DNA of 64,000 nucleotides from an uncultured Sphingomonadaceae bacterium. GTDB lineage: Bacteria; Pseudomonadota; Alphaproteobacteria; Sphingomonadales; Sphingomonadaceae. Under the pieces are notes generated by a model. That model worked only from the letters and a program-made list of their open reading frames with translations. It had not been told where the DNA came from and searched no databases. Shown here one piece after another: positions 1-7,671 of the stretch (position 1 is the first letter of the stretch; each line of letters begins with the position of its first letter). The stretch is taken from contig CANMWO010000003.1 of NCBI GenBank assembly GCA_947501695.1, positions 273,001 to 337,000 of the forward strand, given 5' to 3'. A program made the position numbers and the translations under genes.

Positions 1-389
1 TGGCTGTTGAGCAGGATTTTTATGTCCTTGGGATCATAGCCGAGTTTAGTGATCGCTTCGGCCACGGTTGATGCCTGGTCGGGCATGCCGCCGTCGATAA
101 CAATGTGTCCATCGGGCGTCGGGATGAAGAACATGCCGAGACCTTCGGTTCCAACATAATATAAGCCTGCGCCTTGTTCGCCAACTACTTGAAAGGGCTC
201 GACTGCAGCATACCAGCTCGGATTACCCTTGCGCCATTTGGCTAGATTTTCAGTGCTGACTCTATTTTCTGCGAGGGCCGTGGGCGCTGGCGTACCAGCC
301 TGTTCATTAGATGATTCGGCGATATCGGGAATCGGCGCACAGGCCGCGAGAGCCAATAGAGGCAATGTTAAAAAGCGCATCATTTTCAT
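1..389 (-). CDS. Metallo-beta-lactamase-fold lipoprotein (partial, C-terminus off window)
   Basis: Reading leftward from ATG at 389 gives 129 codons that run off the window edge. The N-terminus is a short signal ending in a lipobox (LALAAC), so it is probably a lipoprotein. The following region (GLYYVGTEGLGMFFIPTPDG, then HIVIDGGM and ILLNSH at the edge) is the opening of the metallo-beta-lactamase fold as in subclass B3-like enzymes; the edge His probably starts the HxHxDH zinc motif. A GGAG-type ribosome site lies just upstream of the start. The zinc ligands are not in the window, so true beta-lactamase activity cannot be told from another hydrolase of the fold. Confidence 0.8.
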   Translation of the reverse strand, partial: MKMMRFLTLPLLALAACAPIPDIAESSNEQAGTPAPTALAENRVSTENLAKWRKGNPSWYAAVEPFQVVGEQGAGLYYVGTEGLGMFFIPTPDGHIVIDGGMPDQASTVAEAITKLGYDPKDIKILLNS

Positions 390-439
390 ATTCAAAAACT
401 CCACTCCCCGACAAACCCTATGCTGCGAGATGCCAGTCG

Positions 440-1201
440 TTACCTTTCGAAAAACTGAATGGTCTCATCGTCCATCGGGAACATGAGTTCAATACGTGTT
501 TCGCCGGCTTGGGTATCCTGTACCGATCCGAATTGGGCAATGGTGGAGAAAAGCGACAAGCGGTTTTCACCTAGTCGCAAGATAGTGGGAATCACGGCTT
601 GATTGAGATTGATCGATCCCAGATCGGCATTTTTGACCCGCTCGAGATCAGCCACACGTTGCATCAGGGCAGACAGCTTTTCATCTCCACCCAGCTCCAA
701 TATTTCAGTGCGCAACCGGGTCAGCGAAAGCATTGCTACTTCATCCCAATTTTCAATCAGATTCATCTCTGCACTGTTGATCAATATGTCCATCATATTG
801 ACCGTGCCGGCCGGATCAGCAAACGCCAACAGCATCTCTGCTCCCTTGTTAGAGCGCACCACATTCCAGTGCCGATCTACCGCTATGCCGGGAAAGGGGT
901 CATGATGGTCGAGCATGGTTGCAATGGCTTGATGGACCGGAGCTAGTTCGGGCGCATCTTCGGGCAGGCTGGGATAAATGGCCGCAAAACCCGCTGCATG
1001 CAGCGCCTGATTAGCCATAGGCCGGGGCAGTTGTAGGGCTTCCGACAGCCGCAGCACCATCGCCCGGCTGGGATTGGAACGACCGGATTCGAGAAAACTG
1101 AGATGGCGTGCCGACATGTCGGCTTCGAGAGAGAGGTCCAACTGGCTAAACCGGCGGACCTTGCGCCATTCCTTCAATATGCTGCCAAATTCTGATCGCA
1201 T
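440..1201 (-). CDS. XRE-family transcriptional regulator with MmyB-like ligand domain
   Basis: A 253-residue protein. Residues 5-60 form a Cro/C1-type helix-turn-helix (FSQLDLSLEADMSARHLSFL). The remainder (LPEDAPELAPVHQAIATML, then DRHWNVVRSN) matches the MmyB-like ligand-binding domain found in many actinobacterial and proteobacterial XRE regulators. AGGAGG stands just before the ATG. It is divergent from the two membrane-protein genes at 1357-2184, and a 26-bp tandem duplication lies between them, so it may control them; that is inference. The ligand is unknown. Confidence 0.87.
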   Translation of the reverse strand: MRSEFGSILKEWRKVRRFSQLDLSLEADMSARHLSFLESGRSNPSRAMVLRLSEALQLPRPMANQALHAAGFAAIYPSLPEDAPELAPVHQAIATMLDHHDPFPGIAVDRHWNVVRSNKGAEMLLAFADPAGTVNMMDILINSAEMNLIENWDEVAMLSLTRLRTEILELGGDEKLSALMQRVADLERVKNADLGSINLNQAVIPTILRLGENRLSLFSTIAQFGSVQDTQAGETRIELMFPMDDETIQFFER

Positions 1202-1240
1202 TACCCGCTCCTCCTGTCATTATTACCGTATCATGCCAGC

Positions 1241-1292
1241 ACAGCACAAGCAGCGCACTTACCCATACAGCACAAGCAGCGCACTTACCCAT
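1241..1292. repeat. Perfect 26-bp tandem duplication in a divergent promoter region
   Basis: Two identical 26-bp units (1241-1266 and 1267-1292), each beginning ACAGCACAAGCAGCG, sit head to tail between the XRE regulator and the membrane-protein gene. They could be a doubled operator or a recent replication-slippage duplication. No inverted symmetry is obvious inside the unit. Confidence 0.85.
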
Positions 1293-1356
1293 GAGGTAAT
1301 TGTTTTCGCTATCGTTATCGGGTTTCATGATCCTCAACTGAAAAAGGAGATAGATT

Positions 1357-1791
1357 ATGTCACCCAAAGCAGCAGCCAATTTTATGCGCTTCCTTGCAAT
1401 CGCGTCCTTGCTATCCGCCCTGGTATTTGCGCTGGGAGCCATCGGTGATCCAACCGGCATTTTAAACCAGTTTCTCACTATCATCATTCCTGGTTCCGAG
1501 GGAGTTGGCGGCATCGCTACGCCAGAGGCCAAAGTCGGCTTTGCCATCGCCGGCGGGCTCTTTGCCGGTTTCATGATGATGCTCTTGCTGATTACCGCAC
1601 CAGCGATTGAAGAGGGCAATGCGGCCATTAAACGCGCGAGCATCTATGCGCTCTTGGCGTGGTTTGTCATCGACAGCAGTGCATCAATTGCAGGGGGCGT
1701 TCCACTAAACGCGCTATCCAACAGCGTCCTTCTGATACTCTATTTGCTGCCGCTGGTTTGGGTCAAAGCACCCGAAACCGCATCGGTTTAA
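1357..1791 (+). CDS. Four-helix integral membrane protein of unknown function
   Basis: 144 residues with about four hydrophobic helices (roughly 10-28, 60-80, 92-112, 120-136). The start is supported by AAAAGGAGA 8 nt upstream. I do not recognise a characterised family. Only 12 nt separate it from the next membrane-protein gene, so the two are probably one operon, divergent from the XRE regulator. Confidence 0.75.
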   Translation: MSPKAAANFMRFLAIASLLSALVFALGAIGDPTGILNQFLTIIIPGSEGVGGIATPEAKVGFAIAGGLFAGFMMMLLLITAPAIEEGNAAIKRASIYALLAWFVIDSSASIAGGVPLNALSNSVLLILYLLPLVWVKAPETASV

Positions 1792-1803
1792 GAGGAGGCT
1801 AAC

Positions 1804-2184
1804 ATGTCTAAAGGCTATTTTTTCACCTTCGCTCTTATTGGTGCCATATTATGGTTCATCGCAGCGATGATTATCCAGTTTTTCCCGGACATGTTCCTAG
1901 GCGGCACTACGGGAATGATCTTGTTCCTGGTTTCGATCCCGGGAACTTGGATTACCGTCTATCTGTTGATGAAAGTGACCGGACTGCCGCGAGCCCATAT
2001 CTTTTCGGCAACCTGTGTCGGCGTGGTCACAGCGATGTTTCTCGACGGCGTGGCGATCACCTGGGTACCGCAGCTCTATGGCGGAACCGGTGATCACCTT
2101 GCCAATGGTGCGGCATGGCTGCTGTTTGGCGTTGCATTATTCATGACCTGCGCCGCCCTAATCGGACGCCAGAAGGCAAGCTAA
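1804..2184 (+). CDS. Small membrane protein, DUF5367-like
   Basis: 126 residues with four predicted transmembrane helices and short loops. The N-terminal pattern (FTFALIGAILWFIAAMIIQF) and length resemble the DUF5367 family, whose function is unknown. GAGG precedes the ATG. Second gene of a likely two-gene operon with the membrane protein at 1357. Ends 10 bp before the convergent SDR gene. Confidence 0.7.
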   Translation: MSKGYFFTFALIGAILWFIAAMIIQFFPDMFLGGTTGMILFLVSIPGTWITVYLLMKVTGLPRAHIFSATCVGVVTAMFLDGVAITWVPQLYGGTGDHLANGAAWLLFGVALFMTCAALIGRQKAS

Positions 2185-2194
2185 TGCCTTATGG

Positions 2195-3184
2195 CTAGCG
2201 CTCGTTCACATCTTTGACCCAAGGACCAAAGGCAGAACCACCAAGCATTGCCACCTGCGTCTTGGCGCTAACATCATTGATCGCCAATGATGGTTTGCGA
2301 TCAGGATGTACAGGCAGGCGCAGCGGCCGTTTGCCCGGTGCCATAGCCATCACCGCAGCCATAGCGCGCGGCACGTCCATCGGATCGGTTGATCCGCCGC
2401 CATCGCGCAGCGCCCCGGCGACCAGCTCAGGATAGGCAGCTTTCCGTTCCTCATTCGCACGCTCGAGCATGGGTGCGGTCAGCTTGTTGCCATTGTCCCA
2501 TATGTCGGTCGGGAAACCACCCGGCTGCACAATCGTCACATCAACGCCATGCGGAACCAGCTCATAAGCCATTTGCTCGCTCATCGATTCCAGCGCAAAT
2601 TTCGTTGAAGAATAGAGCCCCATGCCAGGTATCATCACCCGCCCGAGTTGGGACGATACATTCATGATAAGCCCTGATTTCTTTGCCCGCATTGCTGGCA
2701 GCGCGGCGCGCGCCACGCGCTGTGGTCCCATGACATTGGTGTCGAACAACATTTGCATCGCTTCCATATCCTGAAGCTCCACTGGCGCACCAGTGCCGAC
2801 ACCGGCATTGTTGATGACCACATCAAGCGCGCCACCGCTAAGCCCTTCGGCTTCCGCGACCGCCTTGGTCACGGATTCGTCCGACAACACATCGAGTTCC
2901 AATACCGTCAGGTCCAGCTTCTCTTTCTTTGCTGCATCCATCAATGCCGTCGCTTCCGGGCGCGGTAGGTTGCGCATCGTGGCAAAGACCTTCGCCCCCT
3001 GTTTTGCATAAAGCAGAGCACCAAGATATCCAAAGCCTGACGAGCATCCCGTGATGAGCACAGATTTGCCCTTGAGACTGGTCGGCCCGTCTTCCGCGGC
3101 AACGGATTGGGAAGCGGTTAGCGCGATGCCAGTGGCCGCACCAGCGGCAAGTATCTGACGGCGGTTCAATTTCATATCGGTCAT
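2195..3184 (-). CDS. SDR-family oxidoreductase with a twin-arginine signal
   Basis: 329 residues. Residues 1-30 look like a Tat signal: NRRQILAAGAATGIALTAS followed by an AxA-type site (VAA). The mature part is a classical short-chain dehydrogenase: cofactor loop TGCSSGFG near 45-52, NNAG structural motif, and catalytic YSSTK. SDRs bind NAD(P)H tightly, and Tat can export folded, cofactor-loaded proteins, so periplasmic location is plausible but unusual. Divergent from the TauD-type dioxygenase across an 89-bp AT-rich promoter region. The substrate is not evident. Confidence 0.85.
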   Translation of the reverse strand: MTDMKLNRRQILAAGAATGIALTASQSVAAEDGPTSLKGKSVLITGCSSGFGYLGALLYAKQGAKVFATMRNLPRPEATALMDAAKKEKLDLTVLELDVLSDESVTKAVAEAEGLSGGALDVVINNAGVGTGAPVELQDMEAMQMLFDTNVMGPQRVARAALPAMRAKKSGLIMNVSSQLGRVMIPGMGLYSSTKFALESMSEQMAYELVPHGVDVTIVQPGGFPTDIWDNGNKLTAPMLERANEERKAAYPELVAGALRDGGGSTDPMDVPRAMAAVMAMAPGKRPLRLPVHPDRKPSLAINDVSAKTQVAMLGGSAFGPWVKDVNER

Positions 3185-3228
3185 GAGGGCCTGTTCCTTA
3201 TCTATTTCTCGTGTAACATTATCATAAA

Positions 3229-3247
3229 AATAGGATATACACCTATT
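3229..3247. promoter_or_regulatory. Candidate operator between SDR and TauD genes
   Basis: AATAGG-N7-CCTATT, a perfect 6-bp inverted repeat, in the 89-bp region between the divergent SDR and dioxygenase genes. It runs directly into a second AT palindrome (TATTATATAATA, 3244-3255). The position suits an operator shared by both promoters. No regulator is assigned. Confidence 0.45.
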
Positions 3248-3273
3248 ATATAATAAGAATCGGGGGAGAAAAT

Positions 3274-4098
3274 ATGCAGATATCTAATGCCAGCGAAGCC
3301 GTGGGTGCAATTGTCGAGGATGTTGATCTCACGTCGCTAAGTGATGACCAGTTTGCCGAATTGAGAACCGCTTTTTTCGACCGCGGCGCGCTGTTTTTCA
3401 GGGATCAAAAACTCTCACCGGAAGACCATATCGCCTTTGCCGAACGCTGGAATAATATCGACATCAACCGCTTTTTCACGCCCGTCGATGGCTATCCGCA
3501 AATTGCCAAGGTGCTCAAAGAACCCGATCAGGAAGTCAATATCGGTGGTGGCTGGCACACTGATCATAGCTATGACGAAGTTCCTGCCATGGGCTCCATT
3601 CTCTATGCGCTGGAGATCCCGCCCAGCGGCGGCGACACTTTGTTCGCCGGGATGCATGCGGCCTATGAAGCTCTTGATGAGGCAATGAAAGCACGGCTCG
3701 AAGGCCTGAAGGCCCGACACGGTAATGCGCATATTTTCGGCAAAGACAGCGCTTATCAAAAGAAATTTGGCGGGCGTTTCGGAAACACCGAATCCGCCGT
3801 ACAAGAGGCGGTTCATCCGATTGTGCTCCAACATCCTGAAACCGGTGCCAAAGGGCTTTATGTCAACCCTGGCTTTACCCTGAACATTGTCGATATGGAG
3901 GAGAATGAAAGCAAAGCGTTGTTAGGGGAACTATACGCGCATATCTCAAAGCCCGAATTTCATTTTCGGCTGCAATGGGAAGAAGGAATGCTCGCGATGT
4001 GGGACAACCGGTCCACTTGGCATTATGCCCTAAATGACTATCAAGGGCATCGGCGATATTTAAACCGGATTACGGTAGCCGGGGTTCCGTTGCACTGA
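3274..4098 (+). CDS. TauD/TfdA-family 2-oxoglutarate Fe(II) dioxygenase
   Basis: 274 residues, normal for the family. The iron facial triad is visible: H95-x-D97 in GWHTDHSYDE and H250 in STWHYALNDYQG, followed by Arg261/Arg265 that would bind the 2-oxoglutarate carboxylate. Such enzymes hydroxylate substrates such as taurine, sulfonates, aryloxyacetates or quaternary amines; the substrate cannot be read here. GGGGGAGAA precedes the ATG. The gene starts a plus-strand group with a FAS1 protein, a BASS transporter and an HD-domain protein. Confidence 0.9.
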   Translation: MQISNASEAVGAIVEDVDLTSLSDDQFAELRTAFFDRGALFFRDQKLSPEDHIAFAERWNNIDINRFFTPVDGYPQIAKVLKEPDQEVNIGGGWHTDHSYDEVPAMGSILYALEIPPSGGDTLFAGMHAAYEALDEAMKARLEGLKARHGNAHIFGKDSAYQKKFGGRFGNTESAVQEAVHPIVLQHPETGAKGLYVNPGFTLNIVDMEENESKALLGELYAHISKPEFHFRLQWEEGMLAMWDNRSTWHYALNDYQGHRRYLNRITVAGVPLH

Positions 4099-4128
4099 GA
4101 ATAGGCAATGCTTGGTAACGAGCTTCAA

Positions 4129-4154
4129 CGTCCGCTTTCGAACAATAGCGGACG
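4129..4154. repeat. Intergenic palindrome, CGTCCGCT/AGCGGACG
   Basis: A perfect 8-bp inverted repeat with a 10-nt loop (TTCGAACAAT), 30 bp after the dioxygenase stop codon. There is no following U-tract, so it is not a typical rho-independent terminator. It shares GTCCGCTTT with the hairpin at 5917-5942 and may be a dispersed intergenic repeat. Confidence 0.6.
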
Positions 4155-4305
4155 CGCCAACTAACGACTGAAACGCTATATCAATGCACTGCTCGCTAGT
4201 AGGCCCAACACACCAATCACATTTAGTATAAATTATTTTGCATCCGCAAAGTGGTTTCACTCGTAGTTTTCAGTACCTGCAAAATTAGGAAACTATTAGA
4301 ACATC

Positions 4306-4845
4306 ATGAGACCATCTCAATCGCAGAATCAATCGCTGGCCACTTTATCACGACTAATTGCCAAACGTCGGCCAGATCCAAAACATACAGATATTATAGA
4401 ATCGGTGACGTCGACAGGATCATTCAATGTTCTAATTTCTCTTTTACAGGCAAGTTGCCTTGACGATGTTTTGCGAGACAACCATCCCTATACATTGTTG
4501 GCTCCCACCGATGCAGCATTCGCAAAACTGCCGACAGGTAAAATTGAGAAATTTTTGCAGGAGCAGCACGCAGACAGCCTTGTTTCACTGCTTTCTTGTC
4601 ACATCATCTCAACCGTGATCTCTTCAGCAAGCCTTGCAACCAGTTCGATTGATGCCACTACGATCGGTCAAGAGGCCATTGCTATTACGGTACAAGGAAA
4701 ATGGATTTCTATCCAATCAGCTACCGGCTTCCAAATGGTAAATGCGAGCGTCGTTGGCAATGAAATCAGGTCCTCTAGTGGTGTCATCATCCCGATTGAT
4801 GCCGTTGTCGTGCCCCCAAATATGGAAAACCTGCTGGATTGGTAG
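4306..4845 (+). CDS. Fasciclin (FAS1) domain protein without a signal peptide
   Basis: 179 residues. The FAS1 core is clear: H1 motif HPYTLLAPTDAAFAKLP (about 60-77), a conserved His in LLSCHIIS, and a C-terminal strand with GVIIPIDAVVVPP. FAS1 proteins are normally secreted, membrane-anchored or adhesive, but the polar N-terminus (RPSQSQNQS) shows no signal sequence and no upstream in-frame start adds one. The ribosome site is weak (AGGAAA about 15 nt away). About 200 bp on the 5' side and 140 bp on the 3' side are non-coding. Confidence 0.8.
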   Translation: MRPSQSQNQSLATLSRLIAKRRPDPKHTDIIESVTSTGSFNVLISLLQASCLDDVLRDNHPYTLLAPTDAAFAKLPTGKIEKFLQEQHADSLVSLLSCHIISTVISSASLATSSIDATTIGQEAIAITVQGKWISIQSATGFQMVNASVVGNEIRSSSGVIIPIDAVVVPPNMENLLDW

Positions 4846-4988
4846 CGGCTTATAATATCACTCGATAGATACGCCCAATATCTTGAAATTCAGCACGGGT
4901 TTTCTGGATACAGCGGACATTACCGTGACAATCGATCTACAGCGCACTACCAAACCTCATACCTGTTTTATGAGTAGCCGGAGACCAC

Positions 4989-5906
4989 ATGGGAATATTC
5001 TACCTAGAGCATGAATATTGGTTTGCTGTATTTCAATTGGTCCTAGCCATGCTTGGCATGGGCGCGACACTGGCACCCCGTGATTTTCGCGAAATCCTGC
5101 TGGAACCAAAAGCCGTAACGATCGGTTCCGGCATACAATTGTTGGTGGCGCCGCTTGTGGCTATGCTTTTCATTCAGGTTTTTGGAGTTATCGGCGGGGT
5201 TGCAGTGGGTATTGCGCTGATTGCGGCCATACCGGGCGGTACCACTTCGAATATCTTTACCCATTTTGCCCGCGGCAATGTTGCCTTGTCGATTACGATT
5301 ACCGCGCTAACCACCATTGCCTGCCTTGTGACCACACCGCTTATTCTTGACCTGCTCATTGCCGAATATATGCCGGATACATTTGTCATGCCGCGCGGCG
5401 ATATGATGGCGGAAATTGCGCTAACCCTGCTGTTACCGCTGGCCATTGGTATGGCCTATTTCCGTTTCTTCCCGGGTTCGGCAGCGATGTTCTCCAAATG
5501 GTGCATTCGCGGGTCTCTTTTGGGTTTGCTGTTTATCGTTATAGGGTCTGCAATGTCTGGACGATTGGATGCACAAACGTTTGGCGTGACCAATATATTG
5601 CTAATCGCATTACTGATTTTGACATTGGCAATGGCAAGCTGGCTAGCGGGTAAGGTAACGGGATTATCGTCTGTCGACTCCACCGCCATCAATATAGAAG
5701 TTGTCGTGCGAAATGTTAATCTCGGGCTTCTGCTGAAGGCGTCTTTATTCCCGGCCGTTATCGGTAAACCCGATCCGGTTGGAGATATGGTGCTATTTTC
5801 GTTGTTGGCGTACGGCGTAATGCAGCTTTTGATCGCCGTTGGATTCATCGGCTGGGGTCGGCGTAATCATCGGGTGATTGCTCGCAAAAACATAGCGATA
5901 CGTTGA
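4989..5906 (+). CDS. Bile acid:sodium symporter (BASS/SBF) family transporter
   Basis: 305 residues made of about nine hydrophobic helices. Two signatures fit the BASS fold: the N-terminal discontinuous region with AAIPGGTTSNIFTHFARGN (PGG and small residues at the helix crossing), and the later EVVVRNVNLGLLLKASLF segment. Members import bile acids, pyruvate, pantothenate or other organic anions using sodium. GGAGA lies before the ATG. Its place between a 2-oxoglutarate dioxygenase and an HD-domain protein suggests uptake of the substrate those enzymes act on; this is inference. Confidence 0.83.
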   Translation: MGIFYLEHEYWFAVFQLVLAMLGMGATLAPRDFREILLEPKAVTIGSGIQLLVAPLVAMLFIQVFGVIGGVAVGIALIAAIPGGTTSNIFTHFARGNVALSITITALTTIACLVTTPLILDLLIAEYMPDTFVMPRGDMMAEIALTLLLPLAIGMAYFRFFPGSAAMFSKWCIRGSLLGLLFIVIGSAMSGRLDAQTFGVTNILLIALLILTLAMASWLAGKVTGLSSVDSTAINIEVVVRNVNLGLLLKASLFPAVIGKPDPVGDMVLFSLLAYGVMQLLIAVGFIGWGRRNHRVIARKNIAIR

Positions 5907-5916
5907 ATAGCGCTAA

Positions 5917-5942
5917 AGTCCGCTTTGACCGCAAAAGGGACT
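5917..5942. repeat. Imperfect intergenic hairpin sharing GTCCGCTTT
   Basis: AGTCC-G-CTTT pairs with AAAG-G-GGACT (nine pairs around one G-G mismatch) in the 111-bp gap between the BASS transporter and the HD-domain gene. It shares its left arm with the palindrome at 4129-4154. Possibly a degenerate copy of the same element. Confidence 0.4.
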
Positions 5943-6017
5943 CTGATCTATGGACTTGTCATGGCGATACTTTAATAGGGATGAAGGCGTCCTTAAAAGA
6001 TAGAAGGAAATTTCGAT

Positions 6018-6578
6018 ATGGCCTCCCAGGCAAGCTTTACCAAAATGCAGGATGGTACACTCGAAGAGTGGAAGATTATCGGCGCCGCTCACAAAGAAGA
6101 ATTCAAGAATACAGCGGACCGTTTTATCGGGATGCTAAAATCATTGGAGCAACACACACTCGGCTTTGCCTGTGATCAACTCCAACATTCCCTGATGACC
6201 GGAACGCTAGCGCGCAGGGCTGGAGCCTCAGATGAGGAAATCGTTATTGCTCTTTGTCATGACATAGCAAAAGCGATCAACGTTCCCAATCACGGCCCGA
6301 TTGCCGCAGAGATGATGCGCCCCTATATCAGCGATGACAGCTATAACGTGATCCGCAACCATCAGGCGTTTCAGGGCGAACATTATTACCATTATATGGG
6401 CGCGCCGACTGATCTTAGAAAACAATGGGTGGATGAGCCCTGGTATGACCTTGCTGTTAAGCTCGTCGATGAATGGGATGCACCTGCATTTGATCCAGAT
6501 TTCGAAGTTGATACATTGGAAAGCTTTGAGCCGCTCATGCGAAAGATCTTCCACGACAATCCGGTAGCTGCTGGTTAG
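6018..6578 (+). CDS. HD-domain protein, possible MIOX/PhnZ-like diiron oxygenase
   Basis: 186 residues. The HD-type metal ligands are visible as H57, H81-D82 (LCHDIAK), H92, H115 and D151 or D154. Two histidines between the HD pair and the last Asp, together with HDxxK, are what diiron HD proteins have, including the mixed-valent oxygenases myo-inositol oxygenase and PhnZ/TmpB; mononuclear HD phosphohydrolases lack them. Some diiron HD phosphohydrolases share the set, so the reaction is not settled. AAGGAA precedes the ATG. PhnY-PhnZ and TmpA-TmpB pair a 2-oxoglutarate oxygenase with an HD oxygenase to break a C-P bond, which makes the TauD gene 2 kb upstream suggestive. Confidence 0.75.
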   Translation: MASQASFTKMQDGTLEEWKIIGAAHKEEFKNTADRFIGMLKSLEQHTLGFACDQLQHSLMTGTLARRAGASDEEIVIALCHDIAKAINVPNHGPIAAEMMRPYISDDSYNVIRNHQAFQGEHYYHYMGAPTDLRKQWVDEPWYDLAVKLVDEWDAPAFDPDFEVDTLESFEPLMRKIFHDNPVAAG

Positions 6579-6703
6579 CCACAGCCTCTGCTCTTAGGGA
6601 AATGACGTCAAATCATAAACGATTGGCCAATTGACCAGTTCCTGATGTCCGATGCGAAGCGGAGATAGTTAGTCACCGGCAAGAACCAAATCCACACAAA
6701 CAT

Positions 6704-6728
6704 CCTTCGACAAGTTCAGGGCTAACGG
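6704..6728. repeat. Degenerate copy of a widespread proteobacterial intergenic repeat
   Basis: The 25-bp stretch beginning CCTTCGACAAGTTCAGGG and ending CTAACGG matches, with two changes, the CCTTCGACAAGCTCAGGG...GAACGG repeat I know from many sphingomonad and pseudomonad intergenic regions. It lies in the 192-bp gap between the HD gene and the alpha/beta hydrolase, the rest of which is featureless. Confidence 0.55.
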
Positions 6729-6770
6729 TTATTAGACCGTTCAAACATAGTACATCCCAAGGAACAAAAA

Positions 6771-7643
6771 ATGGATTTGGTCGGCCCCGCTTCGCACAGC
6801 TATTTCTCCCAGCGACTTCGCCTGCATTATGCCGATTGGGGCAATGCGGAAAAGCCGCCGCTGATCCTGTTGCATGGCGGCAAGGATCATTGCCGCAACT
6901 GGGACTGGGTGGCGCAGGAGCTACGTAATGACTGGCATATCATTGCCCCCGATGTCCGCGGCCATGGCGATAGTCAGTGGAGCACCGATGGCAATTATAC
7001 GACCATGGCGATGGTCACTGATCTGGCGCAGCTGATCCATCAGCTTGACCTGTCACCGGTAACGATTGTTGCGCACAGCATGGGCGGGAATATAGCGCTG
7101 CGCTATACTGGGCTTTATCCCGACACAGTCCGCAAGCTGGTCGCGATTGAGGGGCTTGGGCCCGGACCGGAAATGCTCGCCGAGCGCGAGAAAGTCGGAC
7201 AGTTGCAGCGGGTGCGCAGTTCGATCGAGGAAAAACGCAAGGCCGCCGGGCGGCAAGTGAAGCGCTATCCAACATTGGAAGACGCCCTGAAACGGATGCA
7301 GGATGCCAATGGCCATCTGTCGGATGAACAGGCCCGCCATCTGACGACCCACGCCGTCATCCGTAACGAAGACGGCAGCTATAGCTGGAAGTTTGACCCC
7401 TATGTGCAGCATTGGGATTCAATCGACCTGTCACAGGATAATATTCACGAGCTTTGGACCAACATCACCTGTCCAACTCAGCTTCATTATGGAGCGGACA
7501 GCTGGGCCAGTAATCCGGAGACAGACGGCCGGATCAAATTTTTCGGCGATAATGTAACGGTGAAGGAATTTGCCGATGCTGGCCACTGGTTGCACCATGA
7601 CCAGTTTGACGGGTTTGTTAAGACGCTAAGGGATTTTCTGTAA
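6771..7643 (+). CDS. Alpha/beta hydrolase
   Basis: 290 residues with the full fold signature: oxyanion HGGKDHCRNWDWV (35-47), APDVRGHGDS (59-68), nucleophile elbow AHSMGGN with Ser103, and a C-terminal catalytic His in DAGHWLHHD. AAGGAAC stands before the ATG. The gene ends 28 bp before the fatty-acid-hydroxylase-type gene, so the two are likely co-transcribed. The substrate is not predictable; esters, lactones or C-C bonds are all handled by this family. Confidence 0.88.
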   Translation: MDLVGPASHSYFSQRLRLHYADWGNAEKPPLILLHGGKDHCRNWDWVAQELRNDWHIIAPDVRGHGDSQWSTDGNYTTMAMVTDLAQLIHQLDLSPVTIVAHSMGGNIALRYTGLYPDTVRKLVAIEGLGPGPEMLAEREKVGQLQRVRSSIEEKRKAAGRQVKRYPTLEDALKRMQDANGHLSDEQARHLTTHAVIRNEDGSYSWKFDPYVQHWDSIDLSQDNIHELWTNITCPTQLHYGADSWASNPETDGRIKFFGDNVTVKEFADAGHWLHHDQFDGFVKTLRDFL

Positions 7644-7671
7644 GCAGCAGACCGATAATGGAGCGGCAATC

